A stretch of DNA of 15,133 nt. Origin: Merdivivens faecigallinarum (GTDB lineage: Bacteria; Bacteroidota; Bacteroidia; Bacteroidales; UBA932). Of the stretch, positions 1 through 7,669 are shown one piece after another (the stretch's first letter is position 1; every line of letters begins with the position of its first letter). A program made the translations under genes and the position numbers. The notes below the pieces were generated by a model. It saw nothing but the letters and a program-made list of their open reading frames with translations, searched no databases and was not told the origin of the DNA. The stretch covers positions 1 to 15,133 of the forward strand of contig JADILY010000050.1 in assembly GCA_017695055.1 (NCBI GenBank). The letters are read 5' to 3'.

Positions 1-786
1 GGGTAAAAAACAGAGATTATAAACGATTATAAACGTTTAAAAATACATATTCCCGCTCCGCAAAAATATTCTCTCAGGCGCATTCCCGGGAATAATATGT
101 GCGTAGACGGTGATGTTTGGGGTGATGGTATTCGGAACGGCGGCATCCGGGGCATGGACATCCATGACGGCGATTGGAGCGCGGCGGCCGCTTTCCTTTG
201 CGCGGCCGCAATTTGCGGGAGATGTTCGGTGACAGGTTTGCGTAAGGATTCGTTTCAGGCGGACAGGGCCGTGCTCGGGGCTTTGAGGGAAGCGGGGGCC
301 TTTGTCAGGGAAAACGGCGGGACCTATACGGTGATGCGCTCTCCCCTGCACGGTTTCAGTTTCGATTGTACGGATTGTCCCGACCTGATGCCAGTACTGT
401 CGGCGTTTGCCGTATATTGCGAGGGTCATACGGAGATAAAGGGACTGTCAAGGCTTGCAGGCAAGGAATCGGACCGGGCGGCATCCATTGTACATCTTCT
501 GTCGAAAGCCGGGGTGGCCCACAGCCGCGAAGGGGACGTGCTGCATATCGAAGGAATGTCGCTGACCCGCAGGTTGCTTTCGGGCTCAATGCCTGCCCCG
601 GGGGTGTACGAGACGTTTTCGGACCACCGTATCGTCATGGCCGTCATGCTTCTCGGCCTTCCTGCCGCGGATATTGTCCCGGACGATTATGCCCCGCTGG
701 CCAAATCGATGCCCCGCTTCAGGGAGCTGTGGGATTCGGTAACAGGTTCTGACAGACAGTATGATATGGTAGACAGGGTAGTTTGA
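1..786 (+). pseudogene. aroA: 3' part of aroA, 3-phosphoshikimate 1-carboxyvinyltransferase (EPSP synthase), frame-disrupted
   Basis: EPSP synthase transfers enolpyruvyl from PEP to shikimate-3-phosphate, the sixth shikimate-pathway step. Only the C-terminal half is readable. From the first ATG (97) a 229-residue frame carries DWSAAA (26-31), a PDLMPV stretch with the catalytic-type Asp (96), GKESDR (122-127), SDHR (175-178) and LAKSMP (201-206), so all C-terminal active-site motifs are intact. The frame is open back to position 7, reading KIHIPAPQKY, which resembles the strand before DW in the family, but TAA at 4-6 blocks it. About 190 N-terminal residues are missing. Frame 3 reads VKNRDYKRL and stops at 30-32, and frame 1 repeats DYKRL then continues. 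A 10-bp tandem duplication (15-34) therefore explains the break. About 25 extra residues sit between the PAPQKY strand and DWSAAA. A separate start at 97 would give half a protein, unlikely to be active. An assembly or sequencing error is the main alternative. aroC follows after 29 nt. Confidence 0.7.
15..34 (+). repeat. Perfect 10-bp tandem duplication (GATTATAAAC x2) in aroA
   Basis: Two identical adjacent copies of GATTATAAAC lie at 15-24 and 25-34. Ten bases is not a multiple of three, so the duplication shifts the reading frame. With one copy removed, the frame is open from position 3 through the conserved aroA motifs. The repeat is directly visible; its role as the cause of the frameshift is inferred, because only 14 bases of upstream sequence are available. 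Confidence 0.85.
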
Positions 787-815
787 AGTTTGATAGGATA
801 GGAGAAAAATAATTT

Positions 816-1847
816 ATGGATACTTTAGGTACGTTTTTCAAGGTAACTCTTTTCGGAGAATCGCACGGACCGGTTGTCGGGGCCGTAATAGACGGAGTGT
901 TGCCCGGCCTTCCGATAGCGGCGGAAGACTTTACGGAAATCATAGCGAGGCGCAGGACCGGAGGAGGAAGGCGCGGAGTGTCTGAAAGGGAAGAAGACGA
1001 TATTCCCGAAATCCTGAGCGGAGTTTACGACGGTTGTACGACCGGGGCTCCGATAGCATTGATTTTCAGAAATAAAGGACAAAAATCGGAAGACTACGCC
1101 ATTTTTGAAAGGATTCCACGTCCCGGTCATGCCGATTTTACCGCTTCGGTCAAATACAATTATTTCAACGACCCGCGTGGCGGAGGGCATTTTTCCGGTC
1201 GGCTTACCCTTCCCTTGTCCGCAGCCGGGGTGATTGCCTCGAAGGTTATCGACAGTTTGTGTACCCCGGTACAGCCGCGGGGAGGCCAACCTTGCCGGAT
1301 ACGTGCCGAAGTAACGGAGATAGGCGGGGAGAAAAGCCGGGAGGGTATGGAGAAAGCCATAGAAGAATCTTTGGCCTCGGGGGATTCCGTCGGAGGGATA
1401 GTCGAGTGCAGGGTCACGGGGATTCCGGCCGGTCTCGGAGAACCGTTTTTCGATTCGGTGGAGTCGCTCCTGTCGCATGCCGTTTTTTCCATCCCCGGCA
1501 TAAGGGGCATCGAGTTCGGGGACGGTTTTGCGGCCGCACGGATGAACGGTTCGCAGCATAATGACCCGTTCACGGACAGTCTCGGACATACGTCCAAAAA
1601 CGGTGCGGGCGGAATCAACGGAGGGATTACCAATGGGAACGAAATATGTTTCCGCGTGGCGGTAAAACCGGCTTCAAGTATCCGGAGGCCTCAGGGAACC
1701 TTCGATTTTGTGGAAGAACGCATGGCTACGCTCGAAATTCCAGGCAGGCATGATGCATGTATCGCTTTGAGGGTTTCTCCTGTACTTGAGTCGGTTACGG
1801 CAATGGTGCTTGCGGATTTGATGATGTGCCGCAAATGCCGCGGCTGA
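816..1847 (+). CDS. aroC: Chorismate synthase
   Basis: Makes chorismate from EPSP by an FMNH2-dependent 1,4-elimination, the last shikimate step, in the cytoplasm. The 343-residue product has the N-terminal GESHG signature (14-18, His17), the RRR FMN/phosphate region (45-47), PGHADF (103-108) and DPRGGGHFSGRLT (119-131). Length is slightly short but complete for the family (about 350-390). The start is supported by AGGAG at 800-804, 11 nt ahead of the ATG. It follows aroA by 29 nt, probably co-transcribed, and ends 3 nt from the convergent rsgA stop. The motif reads GGGHFSGRLT rather than the GGGRSSARET of Bacteroides-type enzymes as I remember them. Together with RPGHADF and GDSVGGIVEC this resembles clostridial chorismate synthases and suggests an older transfer or a divergent clade. 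Function call is secure; origin is inference. Confidence 0.96.
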   Translation: MDTLGTFFKVTLFGESHGPVVGAVIDGVLPGLPIAAEDFTEIIARRRTGGGRRGVSEREEDDIPEILSGVYDGCTTGAPIALIFRNKGQKSEDYAIFERIPRPGHADFTASVKYNYFNDPRGGGHFSGRLTLPLSAAGVIASKVIDSLCTPVQPRGGQPCRIRAEVTEIGGEKSREGMEKAIEESLASGDSVGGIVECRVTGIPAGLGEPFFDSVESLLSHAVFSIPGIRGIEFGDGFAAARMNGSQHNDPFTDSLGHTSKNGAGGINGGITNGNEICFRVAVKPASSIRRPQGTFDFVEERMATLEIPGRHDACIALRVSPVLESVTAMVLADLMMCRKCRG

Positions 1848-1850
1848 AGA

Positions 1851-2780
1851 TTACCGGTATTTTTCGCCTTCCTCCAACATCCCGAGATATGAATTGTAGC
1901 GTTCGGCGGCAATCTCGCCGGATTCAACGGCCTTTTTTACCGCGCATCCCGGTTCGTGCGTGTGGGTGCATGGAGAAAAACGGCAGTCTGGCGCATGGCG
2001 CAGCATTTCCGGAAAATACAACGCTATTTCTTCCGGCTTCAGGTCCACGAGCCCGAAACCCCTTATCCCGGGAGTGTCGATGACGAAACCTCCCGTGGCA
2101 ATCCTGTGCATTTCGTAAAAGGTCGTGGTGTGTTTTCCCTGGAGATGAGCTTCGGAGATTTCTCCCGTTTTCGGGTCGAGATTAGGGTCTATGGCCTTGA
2201 TAAGTGAGGATTTTCCTACTCCGGATACCCCTGAGAACAGCACTACCCTGTCCTTGCATTCCTCCCTCAGCCTGTCTACCCCTTCTCCGGTAACTGCCGA
2301 TGTCTCGATTATTTCGTATCCGGCCTTTTCCCCGTAAATCCTCCTGAACGCTTCAATGCTTTCGTCGCAGGTCCCCCGGCAGAGGTCGATTTTGTTCAGT
2401 ACGATGGCGGACGGAACGTTATACACCTCGCAGGTAAGGAGTATCCTGTCCAAAAAAGGCAGTTTTACTTCCGGAAAGGCTATGGTGGTTATAAGGAAGG
2501 CCCTGTCGATGTTCGCGGCTATGACGTGGTTCTGGCGCGACAGGTTGGTGGATTTGCGGATGAGGTAGTTCTTGCGCGGAAGCACTTCCGTGATTGCGCC
2601 GCATTTTCCGTCGGTTTCATACCTTACGAGGTCTCCTACGGCCACCGGGTTGGTGGAAGAAGAGCCCTTTAGCCTCATTTTCCCTTTGATGACACAGGGG
2701 AAAGGGGCCCATTCCGGCAGCTCCGAAAGCAGATAATGGCTTCCGGTATGTTTGATGACGGTCGCGATTCCGGTTTTCAT
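1851..2780 (-). CDS. rsgA: Ribosome small-subunit-dependent GTPase A (RsgA/YjeQ)
   Basis: A late 30S-subunit assembly factor that checks the decoding centre and hydrolyses GTP to release. The 309 residues show the full family layout: N-terminal OB fold (about 1-75), then a circularly permuted GTPase with G4 NKID (129-132), G5 SAV (161-163), the P loop GVSGVGKSS (184-192), the KHTTT switch (216-220) and G3 DTPG (235-238). A C-terminal zinc site follows with Cys266, Cys271, His273 and Cys279. Length is normal. It stands alone on the - strand, convergent with aroC (3 nt between stops) and divergent from the polyprenyl synthase. A TAATTTTG box at 2810-2817 on the - strand lies 30 nt before the start. 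No Shine-Dalgarno is obvious. Confidence 0.96.
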   Translation of the reverse strand: MKTGIATVIKHTGSHYLLSELPEWAPFPCVIKGKMRLKGSSSTNPVAVGDLVRYETDGKCGAITEVLPRKNYLIRKSTNLSRQNHVIAANIDRAFLITTIAFPEVKLPFLDRILLTCEVYNVPSAIVLNKIDLCRGTCDESIEAFRRIYGEKAGYEIIETSAVTGEGVDRLREECKDRVVLFSGVSGVGKSSLIKAIDPNLDPKTGEISEAHLQGKHTTTFYEMHRIATGGFVIDTPGIRGFGLVDLKPEEIALYFPEMLRHAPDCRFSPCTHTHEPGCAVKKAVESGEIAAERYNSYLGMLEEGEKYR

Positions 2781-2809
2781 TAAGCAAGTATTTTATAATA
2801 TCCCGGATG

Positions 2810-2817
2810 CAAAATTA
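2810..2817 (-). promoter_or_regulatory. Bacteroidetes-type -7 box for rsgA (TAATTTTG)
   Basis: On the - strand the sequence reads TAATTTTG, an exact match to the Bacteroidetes -7 consensus TAnnTTTG, 30 nt before the rsgA ATG. No convincing -33 TTTG is seen at the usual distance, so only the -7 element supports the call. Confidence 0.45.
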
Positions 2818-2826
2818 TAAATTCCG

Positions 2827-2858
2827 TTTTATAAATTGAGTGAATATGTGTATTTTTG
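2827..2858 (+). promoter_or_regulatory. Promoter for the polyprenyl synthase operon
   Basis: TATTTTTG at 2851-2858 matches the Bacteroidetes -7 consensus TAnnTTTG. A partial -33 element, TTTT at 2827-2830, precedes it by 20 nt, the usual spacing. The start codon at 2882 lies 23 nt downstream, leaving a very short leader. It overlaps the divergent rsgA control region, so the two promoters share about 100 bp. Confidence 0.55.
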
Positions 2859-2881
2859 CCAACCGATAAATAACCAGCGAT

Positions 2882-3868
2882 ATGTTTCAGACGATAGAAA
2901 TAGACGAAATCATCAGGCAATGTTTTACGGCATTGTCTTTCAAGCCATATCCGGAACATCTGTACGACCCTTTGAGGTACATGATTTCGATTGGCGGGAA
3001 ACGGGTCAGGCCGAGGCTGTGCCTTACCGCCTACAACCTGTTTTCGGACCGAATCGACAATTCCATCCTCAAACCGATGATGGCGATAGAGGTTTTCCAT
3101 TGCTTTACCCTTATACACGACGATATAATGGATAATTCCGACCGTCGGCGCGGACAGCTTACGGTACACAGGAAATGGGATTCGAATACGGCGATACTTT
3201 CCGGAGACGTCATGTCCATAGAAGCCTATTCGCTGTTGTCGGAAGCCCCGGCCGAGATTCTTCCGGATGTCCTGAGGCTGTTCAACGATACCGCTACGAA
3301 AGTGTGCGAAGGGCAGCAGCTGGATATGGATTTCGAAAAATCGAGCGTGGTCACCCTCGACGAATACCTTAAAATGATAGGTCTGAAAACGGCGGTACTC
3401 ATCGCATGTTCAGGAAAAATGGGCGCCATGATAGCCGGTGCGCCGCGCAAGACCTGCGAAGCCATATACGATTACGGTTATTCAATAGGAATGGCGTTCC
3501 AGATTATGGACGATTATCTGGACACTTTCGGGGATTCGATAATTTTCGGGAAGAACATAGGCGGAGACATAGTAAACAACAAGAAAAGCTGGCTTCTGGT
3601 ATATGCGATGAAAACGGCTTCTTCGGAAAATTCCTCCCGTCTGCACGGGATACTCGCCATGCCTGTGGGCACCCCGGAGGAGCGCGCTTCCAAGATTGCC
3701 GCGATGAAGGAGCTTTACATGGAGCTCGGAGCGGATTCCGCCGCCCTTTCGGAGATAGAAAAATACCATGTCAAGGCCATGGAGGCCCTGAAGGATTCTT
3801 CCCTTGAACCACGGCAGCTTGAGAGGTTGAGGGATTATCTCGAATCTTTGTTCAACAGGAAAAAATAG
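2882..3868 (+). CDS. Polyprenyl diphosphate synthase family protein (trans-isoprenyl, FPP/GGPP-like)
   Basis: Condenses allylic diphosphates with isopentenyl diphosphate head-to-tail, feeding quinone, carotenoid or undecaprenyl synthesis. The 328 residues carry GKRVRP (39-44), the first Asp-rich motif DDIMD (80-84) followed by DRRRG (87-91), KT (169-170), the second Asp-rich motif DDYLD (210-214) and GKNIGGD (223-229), all in family order. The first motif lacks the two-residue insertion typical of bacterial IspA. The residues four and five before it are Thr76 and Phe75, a pattern I associate with GGPP-type enzymes, so a C20 product is possible but chain length is not settled. Length is normal. 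It is probably first in a unit with the U32 and MATE genes downstream. The stop is at 3866-3868. Confidence 0.93.
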   Translation: MFQTIEIDEIIRQCFTALSFKPYPEHLYDPLRYMISIGGKRVRPRLCLTAYNLFSDRIDNSILKPMMAIEVFHCFTLIHDDIMDNSDRRRGQLTVHRKWDSNTAILSGDVMSIEAYSLLSEAPAEILPDVLRLFNDTATKVCEGQQLDMDFEKSSVVTLDEYLKMIGLKTAVLIACSGKMGAMIAGAPRKTCEAIYDYGYSIGMAFQIMDDYLDTFGDSIIFGKNIGGDIVNNKKSWLLVYAMKTASSENSSRLHGILAMPVGTPEERASKIAAMKELYMELGADSAALSEIEKYHVKAMEALKDSSLEPRQLERLRDYLESLFNRKK

Positions 3869-3957
3869 TGACCGGCTCCGGGCGGTTGGACCGACATCGG
3901 AACCAGAACCGGCATCGGGACCGTCTCGGAACCAGTAGGAAAGGAGGACAGGCAGAG
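3869..3957 (+). other. 89-nt gap with degenerate ~18-nt repeats and a strong ribosome binding site
   Basis: The gap holds imperfect repeats: CCGACATCGGAACCAGAA, then CCGGCATCGGGACCGTCT, then a further CGGAACCAG. AGGAGG at 3942-3947 lies 10 nt before the ATG at 3958, an unusually good Shine-Dalgarno for this genome. A GTG at 3868 would read in frame through the gap but would give an Arg-rich extension (DRHRNQNRHRDR) with no family match, so I treat the gap as non-coding. Confidence 0.5.
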
Positions 3958-5223
3958 ATGGACAGGAAATCATTGGAAATAATGGCTCCGGCAGGGAGTT
4001 ACGAGTCCCTTTGGGCTGCAATCCAGGGGAGGGCGGACTCGGTATATTTCGGAGTGGACCGCCTGAACATGCGTTCGCATTCCGCAAACAATTTCCAGTT
4101 GTCCGATTTACCCCAGGTGTGTGCAATTTGCCGCGAGCACGGCCTTAAATCCTACCTTACACTTAACATCGTCCTCTATCAGGAAGACCTGGAGGAGATG
4201 AGGGACACCCTCAGGGTGGCCAAGGAAGCCGGCATCACAGCCGTAATAGCTTCAGACATGGCCGCCATAACCTACGCCCGCTCTTTGGGGCTCGAAGTAC
4301 ATATCTCCACCCAGCTCAGCATCTCCAACGTAGAGGCTCTCCGGTTCTATTCGGCCTATGCCGACGTAATCGTCCTTGCGAGGGAGCTCAACCTGCATCA
4401 GGTGAAGGAGATTCATGAAACCATAATCCGAGAGGGCATCAAAGGTCCTTCGGGCCGTCTTGTCGAAATCGAGATGTTCGCCCACGGGGCGCTGTGCATG
4501 GCCATATCGGGAAAATGCTATCTGAGCCTGCACGAGTACGGTGCTTCCGCCAATCGCGGGGCCTGCTACCAGATATGCCGCCGCGGATATGAAGTGACCG
4601 ACCTCGAAACAGGTTCAAAACTCCATATAGACAACAAATATATCATGTCGCCCAAGGATTTGTGTACCATAGAATTCATGGACAAAATCATCGATGCGGG
4701 AGTGACCGTTTTCAAGATAGAGGGGAGGGCCCGTTCCGGAGAATACGTGAAAAGGGCCGCTTCCGCTTACCGCACTGCCGCCGATGCGGTATGCTACGGG
4801 ACATACACCCCGGAACTTGCGGCTTCCCTGAAGGAGGGCCTTTCCGAAGTTTTCAACAGAGGTTTCTGGGACGGCTATTATCAAGGTGCGCGGCTCGGCG
4901 AGTGGTGCGATGTCTATGGGAGCAAGGCGACTAAGAGGAAGGTATATGTAGGAAAAATCACGAACTATTTTGCCAAAATCGGTGTCGCGGAGATTTATAT
5001 CGAATCGGGGGAACTGAGTGTCGGAGACCCGATACTGATAATGGGACCGTCTACCGGGGTCGTGGAACTCACCGTTCCCGAAATCCGGGTGGATCTGAAA
5101 CCCGTCGGGAGTTGCGGGAAAGGAACGTTCTGTTCCATCCCTCTCGGGGAGGCAGCAGGAGGCGAAGGTTTCAAAGTCCGCCGCGGAGACAAGGTATATC
5201 TTTTTAAGGAAACCGCGCAATAA
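3958..5223 (+). CDS. U32-family (peptidase U32-like) protein, probable TrhP-type tRNA hydroxylation enzyme
   Basis: The U32 family was named as peptidases, but characterised members (TrhP/YegQ, RlhA, UbiU/V) are Fe-S enzymes that hydroxylate tRNA, rRNA or quinones. The 421 residues start with the typical EIMAPAGS (7-14), carry the U32 signature from Glu172 to Ser190 (E-x-F-x2-G-A-L-C-x4-G-x-C-x-L-S) and four cysteines at 180, 187, 203 and 207, the pattern that holds a 4Fe-4S cluster in studied members. FNRGFWDGYY (299-308) and a C-terminal beta domain follow. The length is near E. coli YegQ (about 450) and far from RlhA (about 650), hence TrhP-like. TrhP uses prephenate, which comes from chorismate. 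The start at 3958 rests on AGGAGG 10 nt upstream. Its stop overlaps the next start as TAATG. Exact substrate is inference. Confidence 0.88.
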   Translation: MDRKSLEIMAPAGSYESLWAAIQGRADSVYFGVDRLNMRSHSANNFQLSDLPQVCAICREHGLKSYLTLNIVLYQEDLEEMRDTLRVAKEAGITAVIASDMAAITYARSLGLEVHISTQLSISNVEALRFYSAYADVIVLARELNLHQVKEIHETIIREGIKGPSGRLVEIEMFAHGALCMAISGKCYLSLHEYGASANRGACYQICRRGYEVTDLETGSKLHIDNKYIMSPKDLCTIEFMDKIIDAGVTVFKIEGRARSGEYVKRAASAYRTAADAVCYGTYTPELAASLKEGLSEVFNRGFWDGYYQGARLGEWCDVYGSKATKRKVYVGKITNYFAKIGVAEIYIESGELSVGDPILIMGPSTGVVELTVPEIRVDLKPVGSCGKGTFCSIPLGEAAGGEGFKVRRGDKVYLFKETAQ

Positions 5224-6620
5224 TGGCCGTGGAAGGAATGAACCGGAGGATACTCAGGCTCGCGCTTCCGAGTATTCTCGCCAATATAACCGTTCCGCTT
5301 GTCGGGATGGCGGATACGGCCATAGCCGGACATCTCGGCCATGCTTCCTTTATCGGGGGCATTGCTGTGGGAACCATGCTTTTCGACCTTATTTACTGGA
5401 ATTTCGGCTTTCTCAGGGTAGGTACGGGAGGGCTTGCCGCCCAGGCCTACGGACGTAAGGACGACAGGGATGCGGCAAGGATTTTCCTCAGGGGGCTTGT
5501 CACGTCCGTGCTCTGTGCCCTGGCCGTCTGGATTCTGCAATGGGTGGTGGTGCAGGCGGCTTTCCTCGTCATAGACTGTACCCGGCAGGTCAAAGAGCTG
5601 GCCCTTACCTATTTTAATATAAGGATATGGGCGGCTCCCGCCACTCTTTCCATGTTCGTGTTCAAAGGCTGGTTCATCGGAATGCAGGATACGGTAAGGC
5701 CTATGGCCGTGGATATTTTCGTCAATGTTGCGAATATCGCCGCCAGCCTTTTCCTTGCCGTCAGGACACCCCTCGGTTTTGCCGGAGTGGCCTGGGGAAC
5801 CGTATTTGCGCAGTATTCCGGACTGGCGCTTTCGATAATTCTCCTTTTGTCCAAATACCGTCATGTTTTCAAAGGGGTCGGCCTGCGCGAATCCATGGGA
5901 GGCGGTCGGCTGTCATCGTTTTTCAGGATGAACGGCAACCTGTTCATCCGCTCGGTCTGCATCATACTCGTTTATATTGGATTTACGACGATATCGGCCC
6001 GTTTCGGGGATGAACTTCTTGCGGTTGGGGCGATACTCATGAAACTCCTTATGATTTTTTCATTCTTTATAGACGGTTTCGCATACGCGGGCGAGGCCCT
6101 TTCCGGCAGGTACGTGGGGGAGATGCGTTACGATTGTTTCAAGGATGCCGTACGCCGGATTTTCGTATGGGGAGCGTCCATATCGGTGATTTTCCTTTTC
6201 GTTTACGGTATTGCGGGAAAATATCTTTTGCAGCTGATGACGGACGAGAGGACGGTGGTGGAACTTGCCATGTCGTATATGCCGTGGCTGATGCTCATGC
6301 CGCTTCTCGGATGTGCGGCCTTCATCTGGGACGGGGTCTTCGTCGGTGCCACTGAGACCAAATGCATACGCAATTCGATGATTTATGCGATGGCCGGCTT
6401 TTTCATCTGTTATTATGCAGGGGCCGCATTGCTGGGCGTTCCCGTTTCCGGACTGGTGGAGGGGCCGGTGTCGGTGGCGGGCGACGGGACTTTCACAGTC
6501 CTGCGTGAAGCATCGCTCGGCATACATGTCCTGTGCGGGGCGTATTTCGTGCATCTTATCGTAAGGAGTGCATATATGACCCTGTGCTACAGGTCCCTTG
6601 TGAAGAAAAAATTTTATTAA
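5223..6620 (+). CDS. MATE family efflux transporter, DinF-like
   Basis: An inner-membrane multidrug/toxin extruder driven by Na+ or H+. The 465 residues are dominated by hydrophobic segments consistent with 12 membrane helices in two halves. The N-terminal block (LALPSILANITVPLVGMADT, then AGHLG) and a later GTGGLAAQAYGRKD match the DinF branch of MATE proteins. Length is normal. The ATG overlaps the U32 stop by one base (TAATG), implying translational coupling; AAGGA at 5206-5210 may serve it. An internal ATG at 5238 (MNRRI) is a possible alternative start. A short soluble loop (about 410-430) precedes the last helix. Substrate cannot be told from sequence. Confidence 0.93.
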   Translation: MAVEGMNRRILRLALPSILANITVPLVGMADTAIAGHLGHASFIGGIAVGTMLFDLIYWNFGFLRVGTGGLAAQAYGRKDDRDAARIFLRGLVTSVLCALAVWILQWVVVQAAFLVIDCTRQVKELALTYFNIRIWAAPATLSMFVFKGWFIGMQDTVRPMAVDIFVNVANIAASLFLAVRTPLGFAGVAWGTVFAQYSGLALSIILLLSKYRHVFKGVGLRESMGGGRLSSFFRMNGNLFIRSVCIILVYIGFTTISARFGDELLAVGAILMKLLMIFSFFIDGFAYAGEALSGRYVGEMRYDCFKDAVRRIFVWGASISVIFLFVYGIAGKYLLQLMTDERTVVELAMSYMPWLMLMPLLGCAAFIWDGVFVGATETKCIRNSMIYAMAGFFICYYAGAALLGVPVSGLVEGPVSVAGDGTFTVLREASLGIHVLCGAYFVHLIVRSAYMTLCYRSLVKKKFY

Positions 6621-6643
6621 ACATGCCATATTGTTGATAACAT

Positions 6644-6675
6644 GTTGGTAATGTGAAAAAATATATCTATCTTTG
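6644..6675 (+). promoter_or_regulatory. Promoter of the rpsL-rpsG-fusA-rpsJ operon
   Basis: TATCTTTG at 6668-6675 matches TAnnTTTG, and GTTG at 6644-6647 sits 20 nt upstream in the -33 position. The 52-nt leader to the rpsL ATG (6728) contains a small hairpin, CCGC (6680-6683) with GCGG (6690-6693), just at the expected transcript start. No Shine-Dalgarno precedes rpsL. Confidence 0.7.
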
Positions 6676-6727
6676 CATCCCGCAAAAGTGCGGTATAGTA
6701 ACATAAAGTAAAGATTTACAAGTATTT

Positions 6728-7111
6728 ATGCCAACAATTCAACAGTTAGTTCGCAAAGGACGCGAGGTTATTGTCGAGAAGAGCAAATCTCGCGCGTTGG
6801 ATGCTTGTCCTCAGAGAAGGGGGGTTTGCGTGCGCGTTTATACGACTACGCCTAAAAAGCCTAATTCGGCTATGCGTAAAGTCGCTCGTGTACGTCTTAC
6901 CAACCAGAAAGAGGTCAATGCCTACATACCTGGCGAAGGACACAACCTCCAGGAGCACTCAATCGTGCTTGTCCGCGGAGGCCGTGTGAAGGATCTCCCA
7001 GGTGTGCGTTACCACATCCTTAGAGGAGCTTTGGATACTGCCGGCGTAGATGGAAGGACTCAGAGCCGTTCCCTCTATGGTACGAAGAGACCAAAGAAAT
7101 CTAAGAAGTAA
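6728..7111 (+). CDS. rpsL: 30S ribosomal protein S12
   Basis: S12 sits at the decoding centre of the 30S subunit and helps set translational accuracy. The 127-residue product is full length and highly conserved: PTIQQLVRKGR at the N-terminus, TPKKPNSAMRK (41-51) and GGRVKDLPGVRYH (83-95). The lysines at 43-44 and 87, where streptomycin-resistance changes usually fall, are wild type. Asp88 is the position that RimO methylthiolates in other bacteria. The Lys-rich tail KRPKKSKK is typical. It is first in the operon, with rpsG starting 27 nt downstream. Confidence 0.98.
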   Translation: MPTIQQLVRKGREVIVEKSKSRALDACPQRRGVCVRVYTTTPKKPNSAMRKVARVRLTNQKEVNAYIPGEGHNLQEHSIVLVRGGRVKDLPGVRYHILRGALDTAGVDGRTQSRSLYGTKRPKKSKK

Positions 7112-7138
7112 TTTTAATTTTTAAATTTTTCTGTAAAA

Positions 7139-7615
7139 ATGAGAAAATCGAAGCCTAAAAAGAGGATTCTACTTCCTGATCCTAAGTTTCACGATGCAGA
7201 GGTTACCCGCTTCGTGAACAATCTTATGTTGCAGGGGAAGAAGAGTATCGCGTATTCTATTTTTTACGATGCCATTGACATGGTGGGCGAGAAGATGAAA
7301 GATTCTGACAAGGCTCCTCTGGATATATGGAGGAAGGCCCTTGAAAACGTGACACCTCAGGTCGAGGTTAAAAGCCGTCGCGTTGGAGGTGCCAACTTCC
7401 AGGTTCCGACCGAGGTGCGCCCGGAAAGAAAGGTGTCGTTGAGCATGAAGAACATGATACTTTATGCACGTAAGCGTTCCGGACATTCGATGTCGGAAAA
7501 ACTCGCTGCCGAAATCATTGCTGCCTACAACAATGAAGGCGGTGCGTTCAAGAGAAAAGAAGATATGCACAAGATGGCCGAGGCAAACAAGGCTTTTGCG
7601 CATTTCCGCTTCTAA
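7139..7615 (+). CDS. rpsG: 30S ribosomal protein S7
   Basis: A primary 16S rRNA binder that nucleates assembly of the 30S head. The 158 residues are normal length: the conserved Lys/Arg-rich N-terminus (MRKSKPKKRILLPDP), then FVNNLMLQGKKSIAYSI, NVTPQVEVKSRRVGGANFQVP and the C-terminal KREDMHKMAEANKAFAHFRF. It lies between rpsL and fusA in the classical str-operon order. The 54-nt gap to fusA holds a weak hairpin (CCCTG at 7619-7623 with CAGGG at 7637-7641), not followed by a T run. Confidence 0.98.
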   Translation: MRKSKPKKRILLPDPKFHDAEVTRFVNNLMLQGKKSIAYSIFYDAIDMVGEKMKDSDKAPLDIWRKALENVTPQVEVKSRRVGGANFQVPTEVRPERKVSLSMKNMILYARKRSGHSMSEKLAAEIIAAYNNEGGAFKRKEDMHKMAEANKAFAHFRF

Positions 7616-7669
7616 AAACCCTGTCGCAATACGGTGCAGGGATGCAATTTGGGATATTAACTTGAAAAT

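Noticed and set aside
825..1589. 254-residue frame on the - strand across aroC
   Set aside because: It lies wholly inside aroC, which has all family motifs; the opposite frame shows no recognisable domain and low-complexity Arg/Pro/Gly content typical of antisense shadows.
3868..3957. GTG start at 3868 for the U32 gene, adding 30 residues
   Set aside because: The added Arg-rich residues are not family-like, while ATG at 3958 has AGGAGG at good distance and directly precedes the conserved EIMAPAGS.
4995..5864. 289-residue frame on the - strand across the U32/MATE junction
   Set aside because: It spans the 3' end of one well-supported gene and the 5' end of another; the product is His/Pro/Arg-rich and without any motif.
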